From the NCBI GenBank assembly GCA_029204225.1, contig CM055113.1, positions 10,192,364 through 10,256,363 of the forward strand: a stretch of 64,000 nt of DNA, in the 5' to 3' direction. Each line of letters starts with the position of its first letter. Position 1 is the stretch's first letter. The translations under genes were made by a program, and so were the position numbers. The DNA comes from Diphasiastrum complanatum (Eukaryota > Streptophyta > Lycopodiopsida > Lycopodiales > Lycopodiaceae). The notes below the pieces were generated by a model. The model saw nothing but the letters and a program-made list of their open reading frames with translations. It did no database searches and was not told the origin of the DNA. This document shows positions 1-14,326 of the stretch, one piece after another.

Positions 1-976
1 CGAGATCAAGGCTTCTCAAGAAGCATCACAAGTTATCCTTTTTGAAGGTATTCAAGTTATGATGGGGCCAATGTGTGAGGAGGAGTTTCTTCTTCATATG
101 ATTTCAAGAAGATCTTCAAGATGCATGGCCGAGTCTTTATGGCTCACCTTACATGGCAAAGAGGGGCATCTTTCATGTTGTATCTACTACAACACATTCA
201 TATATGCTTCTCTTCCTTTGCTTGAAATGCTAATTTTTGGATCTCAAAGTTCAAGAAAAGCTATACTAGTTTTGTATGATGCTTATGGTATGGACATGTT
301 TCTTGTCATTATTGACTTAGATGTGTTTCCAATACTTTTTGAAAGCAAGATATTGTTTTGTCAAAAGTATGCTCTTGGTTCTAGTAAGAACAAGATTGAG
401 CTTGGTACTCACTTTTTTGAAAATCATGTTTTCACATGTTTTGAGGCAAATTGTAAACTCCTCTTGAGATTAAGTGAAGCATCCCAAGTGGACACTTACA
501 TCCTTGAGAGAGTAACTAGCCTAAAAAAGATCAAGATAGTCTTTGATATCAAGATTAGATCCATCATGGATCTAGTTCATTGTATGTGGACTAGTCAAGC
601 TAGAAAGCATAATCTTGATAATCATCATTGTTTCACATCTTATGATCTTGATCTCCACGATCCTTATGAGGCTTGGAAGCCTCAGATTTCTCTATTTATG
701 GTGCATCCATCATGCAAGTGGAACTTTCAAGGCAAAGATCATCATCAAGCATGGAGGAAGCCCATGATAATAGTGGCATATTGGTGGAGCACTTTTCAAA
801 GGCATTGGCAAGAGATCTCTACCAAAGAGACCTTATCATGGATATGGTGAGGGTGCTGCTATGATGGATCCCTTGGCTGATCTTCACTTCTTATGCATAT
901 CAAAGGATCCACTCAAAAAGATTTACAAACTTCTCAAGTGATCTAGTACCTTTCCAAGCTATTTTTTGATGAGGAG
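1..976 (+). pseudogene. 3' internal part of a decayed copia-type element
   Basis: An open frame at 59-850 and a second frame at 673-864 cover this stretch. The second frame ends in KALARDLYQRDL, which resembles the tail of copia RNase H (the KAL/KPL..DL block). No reverse transcriptase box is present, so most of the region is not a normal pol. The same DNA occurs in reverse at 25,611-26,582, where it follows protease and integrase-tail sequence in one frame, which identifies it as an internally rearranged copia relative. It runs directly into an LTR at 977 after a GATGAGGAG purine tract. The 5' part lies outside the window. It is probably a non-autonomous or dead copy. Confidence 0.6.
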
Positions 977-1783
977 TGTGAGAAATTGGCAAAAATCTAG
1001 CTTGGTATTTTTTATGATAGAAGTTTGTAAGTGAATCTCACATGTGTGGAGGATGTTCCCACGTGTGGAGAATTGTAAAGTAAATCAAAATGTTTGATAT
1101 AGGGGTCTCATAGAATTTCATAGTCAAGCATGTTGATAGGGTCAAATTTGGCATAGATGGCAAATTATCCATTTCCACTTGTAATGCCAATATTGAGCCA
1201 AAATAGAGCCAAACTTGTGCCAATTAGAGTGTAGACAAGTGTCATGCTTTTGTTTGATGAAGCTTAAGAGGTCCAATAGGATTTAGAGGTGGAACCTTGT
1301 GAGGTCCAATAGAAAATTGAGGTGTGCTTGAATATAGTCCAATAGAATTTAGAGGTGCATGGATCAATGGTCCAATAGGATTAAGAGGTGGCAAAGTGTG
1401 ATCCAATCATAGTTAAGCATAGTGGTAGCTCATGAATCTATTAGTATCATTGTACTCCTCCTTTTGGATAAAAATGATTTTGAGATTGAGTGGATTTTGA
1501 GTGTCATTGAATTTCTAGTTTTCTCTCTCTACCCGAGAGCTCATGATGGTTTTTCTCTCTCTATCCGAGGAGAGTAGCTTGTTTTTACTTAGAATACTTT
1601 TGGAACACTTCCCACACGTGTGAGTGAGAGTTGGAAGTGATTGAATGCATGTGGTAGTGTGTTTTTGCCATAGAATCAAAGATAGATCTTGAATCTCAAT
1701 CTAGTCTTGATCTTGGTGCATTTACACACCTTAGGAGATCACAAGTACATGTAGTGGACAATCCACACGTGTGAAATTCAACA
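977..1783 (+). repeat. Copia-type LTR (3' LTR of the element at 1-976)
   Basis: The stretch begins TGTGAGAAATTGGC and ends ...TTCAACA, so it has TG...CA termini. It matches 24,787-25,610 on the other strand over its whole length, and loss of similarity on both sides sets its ends. Compared with that copy it lacks about 14 bp near 1130. It contains four copies of a GTCCAATAG(A/G)ATTTAGAGGTG-like motif (about 1271-1395) and several CACACGTGTG or CCACGTGTGG palindromes with a G-box core. Confidence 0.75.
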
Positions 1784-2089
1784 TCATGTGCCCCATCACA
1801 TGAATCCATGTACTCCTCACTCTCCATTATGGAATCCATCTCCTTTTGAGCTTCACTTTGATATGAGCTTTGTGGTAGCTTGTGGCTATTCTTCATCTTT
1901 GGTTCCCTTCAACATAGGTGTGGTGGTTGCCTCCTTGTTCTAGCTTGCTTGGCTTGGATTGAGAGGTATGGCACATGACAGACGTGTGCCCCAGTGACTT
2001 CGCCTTCATGTAGCCAATGTATCAATTCATACTAAAAAAGAACATCTTAGAAGAGACAATAGATTTTACTTCTTATTTCTAACACTTTA

Positions 2090-2560
2090 TTTTGATTTAC
2101 AATTTATCTTATAAACATAAAGGTTATCTCTAAAGTACTCATATTGCACTCTTCCTAAAGGTTTTATAAGTATGCAAGCCAGTGTTCTTCAATCCTACAA
2201 TGTAAGACATGAATGCCTTTAAGTAGCAAGTTCTCTCATACAAAATGATACTCAATCTTGATGTGTTTTGTACATGCATGAAATACAAGATTGCTTACTA
2301 GCTAAATATTATTGGAACTATCACATAGAATGTTAGTATCTCTCTCTTTAGATAATATTTTTTAAAGAAATTGTTGTGTCCAAGTAGCCTTTTGCGTAGT
2401 CGAACATAAGTCATATAGTTTTGTAGTGGTGAATGCAACAATTTGTTGTTTCTTACTAGATGTAGTGGGTTTCTTTCCTTGCCTATCCTCAACCCAAGAT
2501 CTAATCAATCTAGCATCGAGGAGATGAATAGTTGTCATGCGTAGATTCGTTCCCATGAGA
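2090..2560 (-). pseudogene. Copia RNase H fragment
   Basis: Read on the minus strand, the segment gives KKQQIVAFTTTKLYDL, then CDSSNN, then NLVFHACTKHIKIEYHFV. This matches the order of conserved blocks in Ty1/copia RNase H (the KKQ..V..S.TE block, the DNQSA block, and the H..TKHI...YHFV block). Internal stop codons interrupt the frame around 2300 and 2250. No LTR or other pol domain of this copy is visible nearby, so it is a truncated relic sitting between the LTR at 977-1783 and a gag fragment. Confidence 0.65.
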
Positions 2561-2610
2561 GCGATAACATAGTTCGAATCTATGTTGTGACAGAGTGATA
2601 TTTTAATCCA

Positions 2611-3290
2611 CTACCTCATATCCTGATATCTTCTTTTTTCTGCATGAAGATTTGGATAGACTCTAGATGCTGTTGGTATATCAGTTAATGGTATAGAATC
2701 AGTAGGTATTGGATCTGCTACCGGTTCTTTCTGCTTCTGTGCTTTAGTGATCACCATCAAGGGTACACTTGGTTTATTCTGAGCTACTGGTCTTTGCTTG
2801 ATTGTTATCAAATTTACAAGAGCTGTAGCCGGTGGTGGCTTCGGTCTTGTTGGACATTCCTTATAGCAATGCCCATAACCACAGTTATGACATAATGGTA
2901 CAAATTTTTCTTTATTTGGACATTCTGCAACTGAAGATCCACCTTCTTGATCATTACCATAGTTCCATTGCTCGACACTTCTATAAGGTTCTGGTTCCAT
3001 CAAATTGGTAGGAGGAGCGGGGTGCTTTGGTGGGGTAGATAAGGCTAACCGTTCAGGGTATCCAAGAGCAGATTGACGAGGTCTAGCTGTTGAACTTCCT
3101 CCATAATGTGGTTCTCGATATCCCATCTGGCATACCGTTGCTGAATTATCCGAGGATTGAAGTTGCAAAAAGTAGTCTCATGATCAGGCGAATTACACAA
3201 ATGGCATATACTGATTTCCATTCGTTTTTTCAATTGAGGACACCCATTCACTGTGTGATTTTCTGTACAAATAGAACATTAGACATTTTC
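2611..3290 (-). pseudogene. Retrotransposon gag fragment with CCHC-type zinc knuckles
   Basis: Two overlapping minus-strand frames (3045-3251 and 2611-3168) carry three cysteine/histidine clusters: CSICTENHTVNGC, CHLCNSPDHETTFC and CHNCGYGHCYKEC. The middle one has the exact C-x2-C-x4-H-x4-C spacing of retroviral-type nucleocapsid knuckles; the outer two are one residue short. A Pro/Thr-rich linker separates them, and a basic tail (AEKRRYQD) ends the frame. One frameshift near 3150 separates the halves. It lies just downstream of the 3' LTR of the neighbouring gypsy element but is not part of that element's normal gene order, so it probably belongs to an adjacent, truncated copy. Confidence 0.6.
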
Positions 3291-3568
3291 CCTAGTAGGA
3301 AAAATATTTGCAAACTTCTCAGGTTCCCTAGGGTTCCCATGCAACCTATATTGAGCTATTGACCTCCTATTCTTGCATTAAAACAATTATTCACCATGCA
3401 TGTGCTCCTATGTCCAATTATAGGTCTGGGCCCTCATATGATTATTAATTACTTGACATGACCACGTCTGGAATGATGTAGCACAATTAATAACTACATA
3501 CAACTGGAGTGACCGCTATCCACATCAGGAATTATTTCGATTCCCTTGTACATGACATAGACATAACA
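3290..3568 (-). repeat. 3' LTR (probably partial) of minus-strand gypsy element
   Basis: On the minus strand the polypurine tract AGGGGGGAAGA at about 3570-3580 is followed by TGTTATGTCTATGTC, the expected LTR start. It lies about 140 bp after the end of the integrase C-terminal frame. The far end is not defined, because gag-like sequence of another element begins near 3290. Confidence 0.55.
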
Positions 3569-3711
3569 TTCTTCCCCCCTTGAACCACTTCTATCTCTAG
3601 AAGTGAAATCTAGGAAAATTTTTCTTTATGCTTTCGACCCGCTCCCATGAATCATCATCCTCAGTCCCCGTCCCTTCCACCTAATCAAGCACTCAGAGAT
3701 AGAACGATTTC

Positions 3712-4874
3712 TCAATTTTTTATCTCTGGTTTTGAGAACTTTTCCAGGTTCCAAAAAGGAACACTAAGCGATAAGTCCTCCAAATGGGTAAGGTCTTCCT
3801 CTGAACCAACTACGTCACCTTCATGGAAACTTAATTTTAGATGGCCTACATCAAACACAGGGTGAGTTGTAGACTTGTTTTGAAGATCTAGTCCGTAAGC
3901 TAAAGCACCATTTTTTTTTATAATCCAAAACGGTCCACAATATCTCATAGACAATTTATAATGCTAACCCGTACACATAGTCTTAGAATATTTAGGTATT
4001 CTAAGATATACCCAGTCATCAACTTTAAAATCTCTAGGAGACCTCTTAAGATCGGCATAGTGCTTAGCTCTATCTTGAGCACTCCGGACACAAACACGGG
4101 CCACTTGCAACATTTCATGCATATCATGCAAGAAATCTGCAACTTTTTGGATCTTACATTTATCGAAGATCTAGGTTGAAAACCGTACATCAGCATAAAT
4201 GGACTATAACCAGTATCAGAATGTTTCCTACTGTTATAAGCAAACTCAATAAAAGAAACATAATCTTTCCACTGAGATTGCTTGTGAGACACATATATTC
4301 TCAACATATCCTCCATAGCCTGATTAGTTCTCTCAGTCTGGCCATCTGATTCAAGATGATCAGAAGGACTAAAACTAAGCGAGGTTTCTAGCTTATGGAA
4401 TACAGCTGACCAAAAGTGGCCTGTCAATTTAGCATCTCTATCACTAACTATATCACTTGGCAGTCCATAAATCCTGAATAATCTTTCCACAAAGATCTGG
4501 GCTAAATCCGAAGCCTTAGCAGTTGACTTGACTGGTATAAAAGTAGCTAACTTTGTCAACTTGTCCACCACAACCCAAATAGAATCATTTTGGCATTGCG
4601 TCCTGGGAAGTCCAACCACAAAATCCATAGATATACTTTCCCATCATTTTTGACGGATATCTAGGGGATGTAACAACTCTCCAGTCTTTAAGGGTTCAAA
4701 TTTGGCTAACTGACAAAGCCTACATTTAACTGCATAAGACTCGACAAATGGCTTGAGTTTTGGCCTATAGAACTCTCTTCTAACCAAGTCCAAAGTCCTA
4801 TGTATACTCGGATGACCTACACAGGGAACGTCATGAAACTCATAAAGAATCCTCTTCTTTAACTCATCATCCAT
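3712..4874 (-). pseudogene. Gypsy integrase (H2C2, DDE core, C-terminal part)
   Basis: Integrase inserts retroelement cDNA into the genome. The frame at 4644-4874 shows the zinc-binding module, with GHPSIHRT and CRLCQLAK supplying the His and Cys pairs. The frame at 3945-4628 holds the catalytic core: MDFVVGLP, an Asp in WVVVDKLTK, an Asp in VSDRDAKL and a Glu in TERTNQAMEDML. The frame at 3712-3954 (CGPFWIIKKNGALAYGL, then HPVFDVGHLKL) is the C-terminal part usual in gypsy integrases. Breaks: a stop between the first two frames and a frameshift at about 4100. It follows RNase H in the same orientation, giving the Ty3/gypsy order protease-RT-RNase H-integrase. Confidence 0.85.
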
Positions 4875-4933
4875 TGATACACAAAATTTTTCATTCCAAA
4901 ATAGTAACCCACCTCGGATAGAGAATTGTTCTG

Positions 4934-5260
4934 CTATCTTCTTATCTTTCCTCCCTGTGAGTAAATTTCTATTCCATTCTCATTTTTCCCTGTCTCCATC
5001 ATCTTCCAGATGGGACCAAAATGAGAATCCAATTCACACTTTCCTCTCAACGAAAGATATAGATCAGTGAAAATCAGGCCGAATGAAAGTTCATTCAGTT
5101 CACCAATCCGACTAAGCGCATCTGCAATTTGGTTAGAGCTACCCTTGATATATCGAATCTCATGATCAAATTTTTGCATAAGCTCAGCCCAGCGAGCTTT
5201 ACGACCCCTCAGATCATTTTGATTACAAAAGTACTTTAGAGGCTGGTGATCTGTATACAC
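4934..5260 (-). pseudogene. Gypsy RNase H
   Basis: The frame begins YTDHQPLKYF and continues to RWAELMQKFDHEIRYIKG and IADALSRI, the usual end blocks of Ty3/gypsy RNase H, which degrades the RNA strand of the RNA:DNA hybrid. An in-frame TAG at 5267-5269 separates it from the upstream RT/RNase H frame, so the polyprotein is broken at the start of this domain. It lies between the RT and the integrase of the same minus-strand element. Confidence 0.85.
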
Positions 5261-5266
5261 TATAAA

Positions 5267-6631
5267 CTAACTACCATAAAGGTAATGCCTCCAAGTTTTA
5301 AGTGCATGTATCACAACAAATAATGCCTTCTCCTGAGTTGTATAACGCAACTGAGGCCCTGTGAATTTCTTGTTTTCAAACGCTACCAGCCTATCCTCCT
5401 GTAGAAGAATTGCCCCTATCGCCGAATAACTTGCGTCAGTTCTCACGACGAAAGGTATATTAGGATTCGCGATCTGTAAAACAGGAGCTGAAGCAACCAT
5501 TTGCTCAAGTTTCTCAAAGCATTGGTTCAATTCATCATTCCACTCAATAGGCTCACTAGGTTGACCTCTCTTTTTCTTTTTGTTAACTCTGCCTTTAGTC
5601 AAATTATTTAATGGTGTTGTCACTTTTGCATAATCTTCAATTGACTTACGAAAGAAAACTGTAAAACCGAGAAAAGATTTAACTTCTCTAACTGTCTTCG
5701 GTATCGACCACTCAAGCACTGTCTTGACCTTACTCTTGTCAATCTCCAACCCACTACGAGTGGTCTTATGACTGAGGTACAACAACTCATGCTTAAAGAA
5801 CTCACATTTAGATTCCTTAGCATAAATTTTCTCTCGCCTGAGAATATCTAAGACAGTCCTAAGATGACTCAAATGCACCTTAAGTGTCCTACTGTAGATG
5901 AGAATATCATCTAAGAATACAACCACAAACTTTCCTAGATATGGACAAAAAAGATCATTCATCATCTATTGGAACGTAGCTGGTGCATTCGTCAACCCAA
6001 AAGGAGCACAAGAAATTCATAATGGCCGAATCTCATCTGAAAACTAGTTTTTTGCACGTCATCCAGATGAATTCTAATCTGATGATTTCCGATTCTAAGA
6101 TCTATCTTTGTGAAGTATTTAGCTTCACTTAATCGATCTACCAGATCATCGATACGAGGAAAAGGATATTTATTTTTAATAGTTACCTTATTCAAGAGTA
6201 TTCAATCCCTTGTAGTCCACAGACAACCTGAAGCCTTCATCTTTCTTCGATTTAAGAAGAACATGAGCACCCCAAGGCGACTTACTTGGCTGAATATGAC
6301 CCATCTTTAGGTGATTTTCAATTTGCTTAGTAATCTCTATCTCTTCTTTCTGAGAAAACTTGTAAGGTTGTCTAGAGATAGGGTGACTACTTGGAATTAA
6401 CTCTGTCTTACGGTCTATCGATCTAGACGGCGGTATTCCATGAGGTAATTCTACTGGAAAGACATCTTTAATTCCAGACATTATCTTATTCTTCTCAATT
6501 TGCTCCTGATCTAAGTCTATAGAGTTAAGAATCTTTGACAATTCACAACTACTTAGATGCATTTCGGATAAATCTAAAATTGGCTTAGCAAATAAAGAAT
6601 AAGCTTTATACTGCAAATAAAAAATTTCCAT
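5267..6631 (-). pseudogene. Gypsy reverse transcriptase
   Basis: The N-terminal part (6188-6631) has DVFPVELPHGIPPSR and [13 protein letters not shown]. The palm continues at 5992-6195 ([28 protein letters not shown]). The catalytic box FLDDILIYS (normally F/YxDD) lies in 5267-5965, followed by the thumb and RNase H start (FVVRTDASYSAIGAILLQ). Breaks are visible: a frame change near 6190, a frameshift near 6000 just before the NAPATFQ block, and a TAG at 5966-5968 right after it. The catalytic aspartates survive, but the gene cannot give one polyprotein. It belongs with the protease upstream and integrase downstream. Confidence 0.85.
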
Positions 6632-6800
6632 TACAGTAGCAAAATGAACTCATCCCAAATGGATGTACAAAATTGTCTCCAAACAATGTAACTATTTCTC
6701 TACCCTCCTGAAAAGAGAGAACATGCTTCTCAAAATCTATCTCAGGATGCTTATTAAATAACCACTTGTATCCTAGAATTATGTCCGTACGCGCTAAATT

Positions 6801-7055
6801 TTAAACATGAAAATCAATCAACTCTCTATAATCTTGGATCCAAACTGGGAGCCTTGGAACTTTAACATTCCACGTCTCCAACTCCGCACTTGAAGCTAGA
6901 TATACTCGATATCTATGGTTACTGGCTTCAGTTTTGAGGCCGAGTTTCTGCACAAGATCAGAGTTAATGAAATTATGAGTAGATCCACTGTCCACTAAAA
7001 TACTAACTTCATGTCCAGTCACAATGCCTTTCAAATAAAATAAATCATTCGGCAA
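6801..7055 (-). pseudogene. Gypsy aspartic protease (retropepsin)
   Basis: The frame contains VSILVDSGSTHNFI, with an intact DSG catalytic triplet, after LKGIVTGHE. This is the usual start of a Ty3/gypsy retropepsin, which cuts Gag-Pol. The flap and the second half (normally ending ILGxxWL) are missing or shifted, and about 170 bp separate the frame from RT. No gag of this element remains: upstream DNA past about 7075 is copia sequence, so the element is truncated at its 5' end. Confidence 0.75.
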
Positions 7056-7079
7056 GAATGAAGTATTACTGAAAGAACA

Positions 7080-7350
7080 ATCCCATGTATCCTTTCTCTA
7101 TCATTTGACCAACACTTAGCAAATTCTTTGAAAGTGAAGGAATGTAAAAAACACCATCAAGTCTTTATTTTTCTTTCTATTAGTAGAAAGAAAAATAGGA
7201 ATTGAACCAATACCTTCAATCACACACTTACCACCATTGGCCATGTGATTCACTTTCTTGGCTCCATCATAAGTGACGAAAGAAGTAAAGAACTCCTTGT
7301 GACTAGCCATTTGTGAACTAGCTCCACTATCAATCCACTATGAATCTTTG
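7080..7350 (-). pseudogene. Copia protease fragment
   Basis: Minus-strand reading gives WIDSGASSQMASHKEFF and AKKVNHMANGGKCVIEGIG. This is the Ty1/copia protease start with an intact DSG, followed by the G.....G.G region. A TAG codon falls immediately before WIDSG. It follows the gag at 7396-8229 in the right order for copia and is cut off near 7080, where gypsy sequence begins. Confidence 0.75.
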
Positions 7351-7395
7351 TCACCTTCACTTGATATTGGATTTGAAGAACACATCAAAAGATAA

Positions 7396-8229
7396 TCACA
7401 ACCACCTAGATAGTAGTAAAAATAATTTGCTTGCTACCTTCATCTCTTTGCTTCTTGAAACATTCGCAAACTGCCCTTTGATTCCATAATAGAAGCATTT
7501 TAGCTTTGACCTATCTTTCTTCTTACTAACAAAAGATGAAGGCTCATCTTGATCTTGACCCTTTGACCACTTGCCTTTGCCTTTGCCCTTGAACTTGCCT
7601 TTGATGAACATAGCTTCCTCTTCATATTGAGATGTTGATGTAGATCTACCTCTTGCTTGAAGCCTAAACTCCTCATTCACCAAAATCTCTTGTAAATCCA
7701 CAATTCTTGGCGAAGTCTTTTGAATAGCAAAGATTTGAACAAGATTAGTATGATCATCCAACAAGCCATTACGTATAACTTGAATAAGTTCTACCTCCTT
7801 AATGCTCTCATCAATACATGCTAACTCATCATTGAATGCTTTAACCCTCAAAACAAAAGCATGAGTACTCTGTTCCTTCTTTTGCAAACTTTGAAATATT
7901 TGTTTTCTTAGAGTCAGCACTCTAGATGTGGACTTTGATTTATAAAGCTTCTTCAAAGATTCCCAAGCCTCTCGAGATGAATTGCTCTTACCAATTTCCT
8001 TGAGTAGCTCATTAGTAACATTCATCTTGATCATGTGTAGAGCTTTCTTTGCTCTCTTGTCATACCTCACTTGATCTTGAGGTGCTTGAGGCCTCTCCTC
8101 CACACCTGCAACAATATCCATCAACTCATTCATCTCCAATAAGGACTCCATCCTCACCTTCCAAGTAGAATAGTTGATTGAGGTAAGCCTATCATTGCTC
8201 TCCAACATAAAGCCTCCACTTGTAGCCAT
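7396..8229 (-). pseudogene. Copia Gag (UBN2 type)
   Basis: This 277-residue frame starts MATSGGFMLESNDRLTS and shows the Ty1/copia Gag pattern: NYSTWKVRMESLL, AKKALHMIKMNV, SSREAWESLKKLY, then TLRKQIFQSLQ. The CCHC knuckle at about residues 243-256 is broken: CFYYGIKGQFANVS has lost the second Cys, the His and the last Cys. The 5' leader would lie at higher coordinates, but I see no LTR there. Closely related gag sequence occurs at 39,682-39,990. It is a dead copy, since RNA binding through the knuckle should be lost. Confidence 0.85.
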
Positions 8230-11199
<2,970 letters not shown>

Positions 11200-11560
11200 T
11201 TAGACTGGTAGTTTACTATTTTAATATTCACAGTGTCGGCATTTTCAGGATTTTCTCTCACTTCGGGATTTTTGCAAAATTTCAGGTGCCTCAAATGTAA
11301 GGAAATGACTTTAGTAAAGACCTTCACGTTTTTTTGCATTTTTCACCTGTTATAAATTGTGAGTAAAAATGCAATGTCGCATTTTTCGCTTTCTCCTTGA
11401 TGACAATTACGTTCATTTCTGTAGAGTGACATTAACGTTCATTTATGCAGATAGACTGTTTACGGCCAAATGTCACCGCTTATTGACAAGCAACTTCTGA
11501 GAAGAGCTAGATGAATGCCAGCAGACTCCATGATGTGCATAAAGCGATGCAAGAAAGTAT
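11200..11560 (+). repeat. Partial copia LTR, same family as 54,208
   Basis: Shared blocks with 54,590-54,840 in the same order include AAGGAAATGACT, GTCGCATTTTTC, TTCATTTATGCAGA, GTTTACGGCCAA and GATGAATGCCAGC-like sequence. No pol sequence accompanies it, so it is a fragment or solo LTR. Confidence 0.6.
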
Positions 11561-11724
11561 TGTCATTCATAATGCACACTCATGCTTAGTTTGTTGTTTG
11601 ATCCAAATGTTGAATGCAACTCAAAAATATTGTTTAAAAAACAATTCATGAATATCGCTTCTCAGCCCGATAAAAATGCGCGCGCTATTTTTTACGCATT
11701 TTTTTATTTTTTTTACCTAATTTG

Positions 11725-12070
11725 GGACGTCGAAATTCGACATCCAAACACGTCGGATAGACGTCGGACCTTATTTTTTATCATTCTGTTAGCAGAGGTC
11801 AGATTCCGACGTGTATCTCAGATGTCGAAATTCGACATTCAAGTAGACGTCGGATAATTTTGGATTTACAGACGTCGGAATCCGATGTCCACGTCGGATT
11901 CACTTCCATCGACTGGGAAATGTGGTTGAGGATTCTGGCAACTTATGTGCGTCGGATTGCGACGGATTTTAGGGACGTCAGATTTCGACGACCTTATAGT
12001 GACGTGTTTTTCCGACGTCCGCGACGAATTAAAAAAAATTTAAACTCGCGATTCATGTCGCAAAACAAGT
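11725..12070. repeat. Array of GACGTCGGA motifs; probable DNA-transposon sub-terminal region
   Basis: The motif GACGTCGGA or its complement TCCGACGT(C) occurs repeatedly in both orientations, with near-palindromes such as GATGTCGAAATTCGACAT and GACGTCGGAATCCGATGT. The stretch is CpG-rich in an AT-rich neighbourhood. CACTA-type transposons carry such short direct and inverted sub-terminal repeats for transposase binding. No terminal inverted repeat could be assigned here. Confidence 0.45.
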
Positions 12071-12109
12071 CGCAAATTGCGGCGGGTGTTGTTGTGTCCA
12101 TTCCATAAG

Positions 12110-12894
12110 AGAGCCGATCTGCTTACATTGAAATGGAGATTTGAACATGAGGAGCAACTCGAGTGTGCTCCTATTTATAGTGGAGAGGAGGGCCTTGGCC
12201 TCAAAATTCTATTGGCCCATTTCTACCTCCCTAACTATTGAAACTTAAAAAAGAGTGGGAACCCATTCAAAAATTGGAGAAAACTAATTTGAATTTGAAT
12301 TTGAACCAATTTTGGTGGGAGTCCCAACTTTATTCACTAACTTGACATTTAGGCCCTACGACATTAAAAGTCCCACAAAAAGGCCTAACGTCCTTTTATT
12401 GACTTTCTATTTATCAAATAACTATGTGATCATCGAGTTGGACTTACACATGCAGGGTGCCAAATCCCTTTCACTTATTAACTAGGGTTAGAGTTGCCTC
12501 GGGATCCGCAAACCCTCCAATGATATTCTCCACCAAAATTGGTGGCGGTCCCATGACACCTCGCGAGATTTATTTACTTGGGGCTCTGATTGGCCTCGCG
12601 TCATACCTTGATGAGATGGTACTGCACCTTTTCCATGAATTCCAGGCGCTCCGTATTGAAATCGTGTTTGTGCGAAAAAAAAACACTTATTTACTCTGGC
12701 AAGCCAACTAGAAGTGGTCCAGGCTAAAAATCGTGATTCTCAAGAACCATCCAACATTGCAGCACAATAATATAACTTGGCAAATGGCAGCTGCTCTCTG
12801 GCTTTATCGGATGCCATTGGTTTATTTGGATCAAAAGCCAATTGAGGTAAGAAATCATTCCATCTGGTAGCAGTAGATGCCAACTTGGAAAAAT
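12110..12894. other. No gene recognised
   Basis: The stretch contains a TATA-like TATTTATAG near 12,170 and ordinary AT-rich DNA. Its short ORFs show no recognisable domain. Confidence 0.4.
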
Positions 12895-13660
12895 CACACA
12901 AGAATACATATAGCAAATATCCACGCACAATACAAAGGAGGACGCGCGGGCAAAAAAAAATTCTCGTGGATATAGCTGTGGATTGGCGTGGCTACGAGCG
13001 CGTGGATTATCCACGCGTGGATGTTCCACGCAAATGTCTTTTCTGGCAGCAGATCGGCCGGACGTCATGAAATTCAAAATGCGTGGATTATCCATGCCAA
13101 GTTCGACTACCGGTAGCAAGGCAAACCGCCGACACCCGGAGCCGGAAATAGGAATTCTAATTTCGCATGGATAATCCATGCCATAGTAAAAATTAAAAAA
13201 AAAAAGCTTGGCTTTTGCATGGATACTGCGTAAATAATTATCCACGCGAGGATTATCCACGCAAAATTCGCTTTATTTACGCAAAATCCAGAGAGTTGAG
13301 GCCATGGATAGATTTTTTTTTATATCCACGCGATATCCACGCGGAAAGGTTTCTGGAATTTGCGTGGATTATCCACGTGTGAATAATCCACGCAAAATTT
13401 TTTGTCCAAAAAAACACATTTGGCGCGAACCAAATGTGGTTTGCTCCAAAAATAGAGGTGACTTTCTATTTTTGTGTTGTGTGAGAGAGAGAAAAAGAGA
13501 GTATAGATGGGAGTGAGAATGAGATGAGGATGAATGTGAGTGAGAAGATTGATAGTGTTTAGGATTTTTAGTTCATTGATGGATGTTAATAGTATGTGTT
13601 TTGTGATCATAAGTTTTAAGATCTCTTTTGTTTGTGATGTAGGTTTGGATATGAAAAATG
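12895..13660 (+). mobile_element. CACTA-like transposon end with palindromic sub-terminal repeats (copy 1)
   Basis: The segment matches 36,482-37,231 in reverse from end to end. The outer end reads CACACAAGAATACATATAGC, close to the CACTACAAGAA start common in plant CACTA elements. Inside, at 12,920-13,400, about ten copies of GTGGATTATCCACG or half sites (GCGTGGAT, ATCCACGC) occur in both orientations. A GTAG splice-acceptor-like site (TTTGTTTGTGATGTAG, about 13,625-13,640) suggests transcribed sequence follows. Similarity to the other copy stops near 13,660, where LTR-related sequence begins. Confidence 0.55.
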
Positions 13661-13699
13661 AGCAGATAGAGGGGGTGAATACAAATCATGTGATTTTGA

Positions 13700-14326
13700 A
13701 GCATTTTTCAAGGAACATGGAAACAAGAGACAATTCACACTAGAGCATAAGCAAGGTAAGCAAAAGAGATCTTTTTCCCTTCCAATGGGCGCCCTACTCC
13801 TCTTATATAGATGGCATCTAGTTCTCTCCAATACACTATGGAGTTCCATGCACATCCAATGAGAAAGAGAGAGGCCTAGAGGAGTTCAAGAGCCTTCATA
13901 GGCTTATGGAAGGTTGTCAGACATCTTCCATAACTTATGACTCTTTGATTACTATTCTTGTGGAACTTGAAACTCAATGGACCCTTTAGGAGGGTGCCCT
14001 CCTACTAGGACCCATTGCCCAAGTTGTGCTTGTATACTTTGGTCCAAGACCAATAAAGTGATATGGTTCAAGGTTGAGGCCCAAGGTTTAGAAATATAGC
14101 CATCAATGACTTTCTAAGACTTTTCTAGGTTCCATACCTCCATCCAAGGCATGGACACCTACCTACCCTTAATCAAGGACACTAGTACTTTTATCTAAGG
14201 CACCTACCCTTAATCCTAAGGGTAACTCTTATCCAAGGGTCTTATGACTCCATACCTCTGACTAAGGTCTTATCCAAGGGCACATACCCTTAATCTTAAG
14301 GGTACCTTGCCATGTAGCCCCCAACA
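13700..14326 (-). repeat. Partial copia LTR (minus), same family as 55,993
   Basis: On the minus strand the LTR begins TGTTGGGGGCTACATGGC at 14,326 and runs towards lower coordinates, matching 55,993-56,620 of the plus strand, including the TATATAAGAGG region. The LTR is cut off where the CACTA-like segment begins. Confidence 0.7.

Noticed and set aside
3090-3362. 90-codon plus-strand frame
   Set aside because: It is antisense to the gag zinc-knuckle fragment and LTR.
12920-13400. TTATCCACG motifs resembling bacterial DnaA boxes
   Set aside because: They are halves of a GTGGATTATCCACG palindrome within an element duplicated at 36.5-37.2 kb in a plant-like genome; no replication genes are present.
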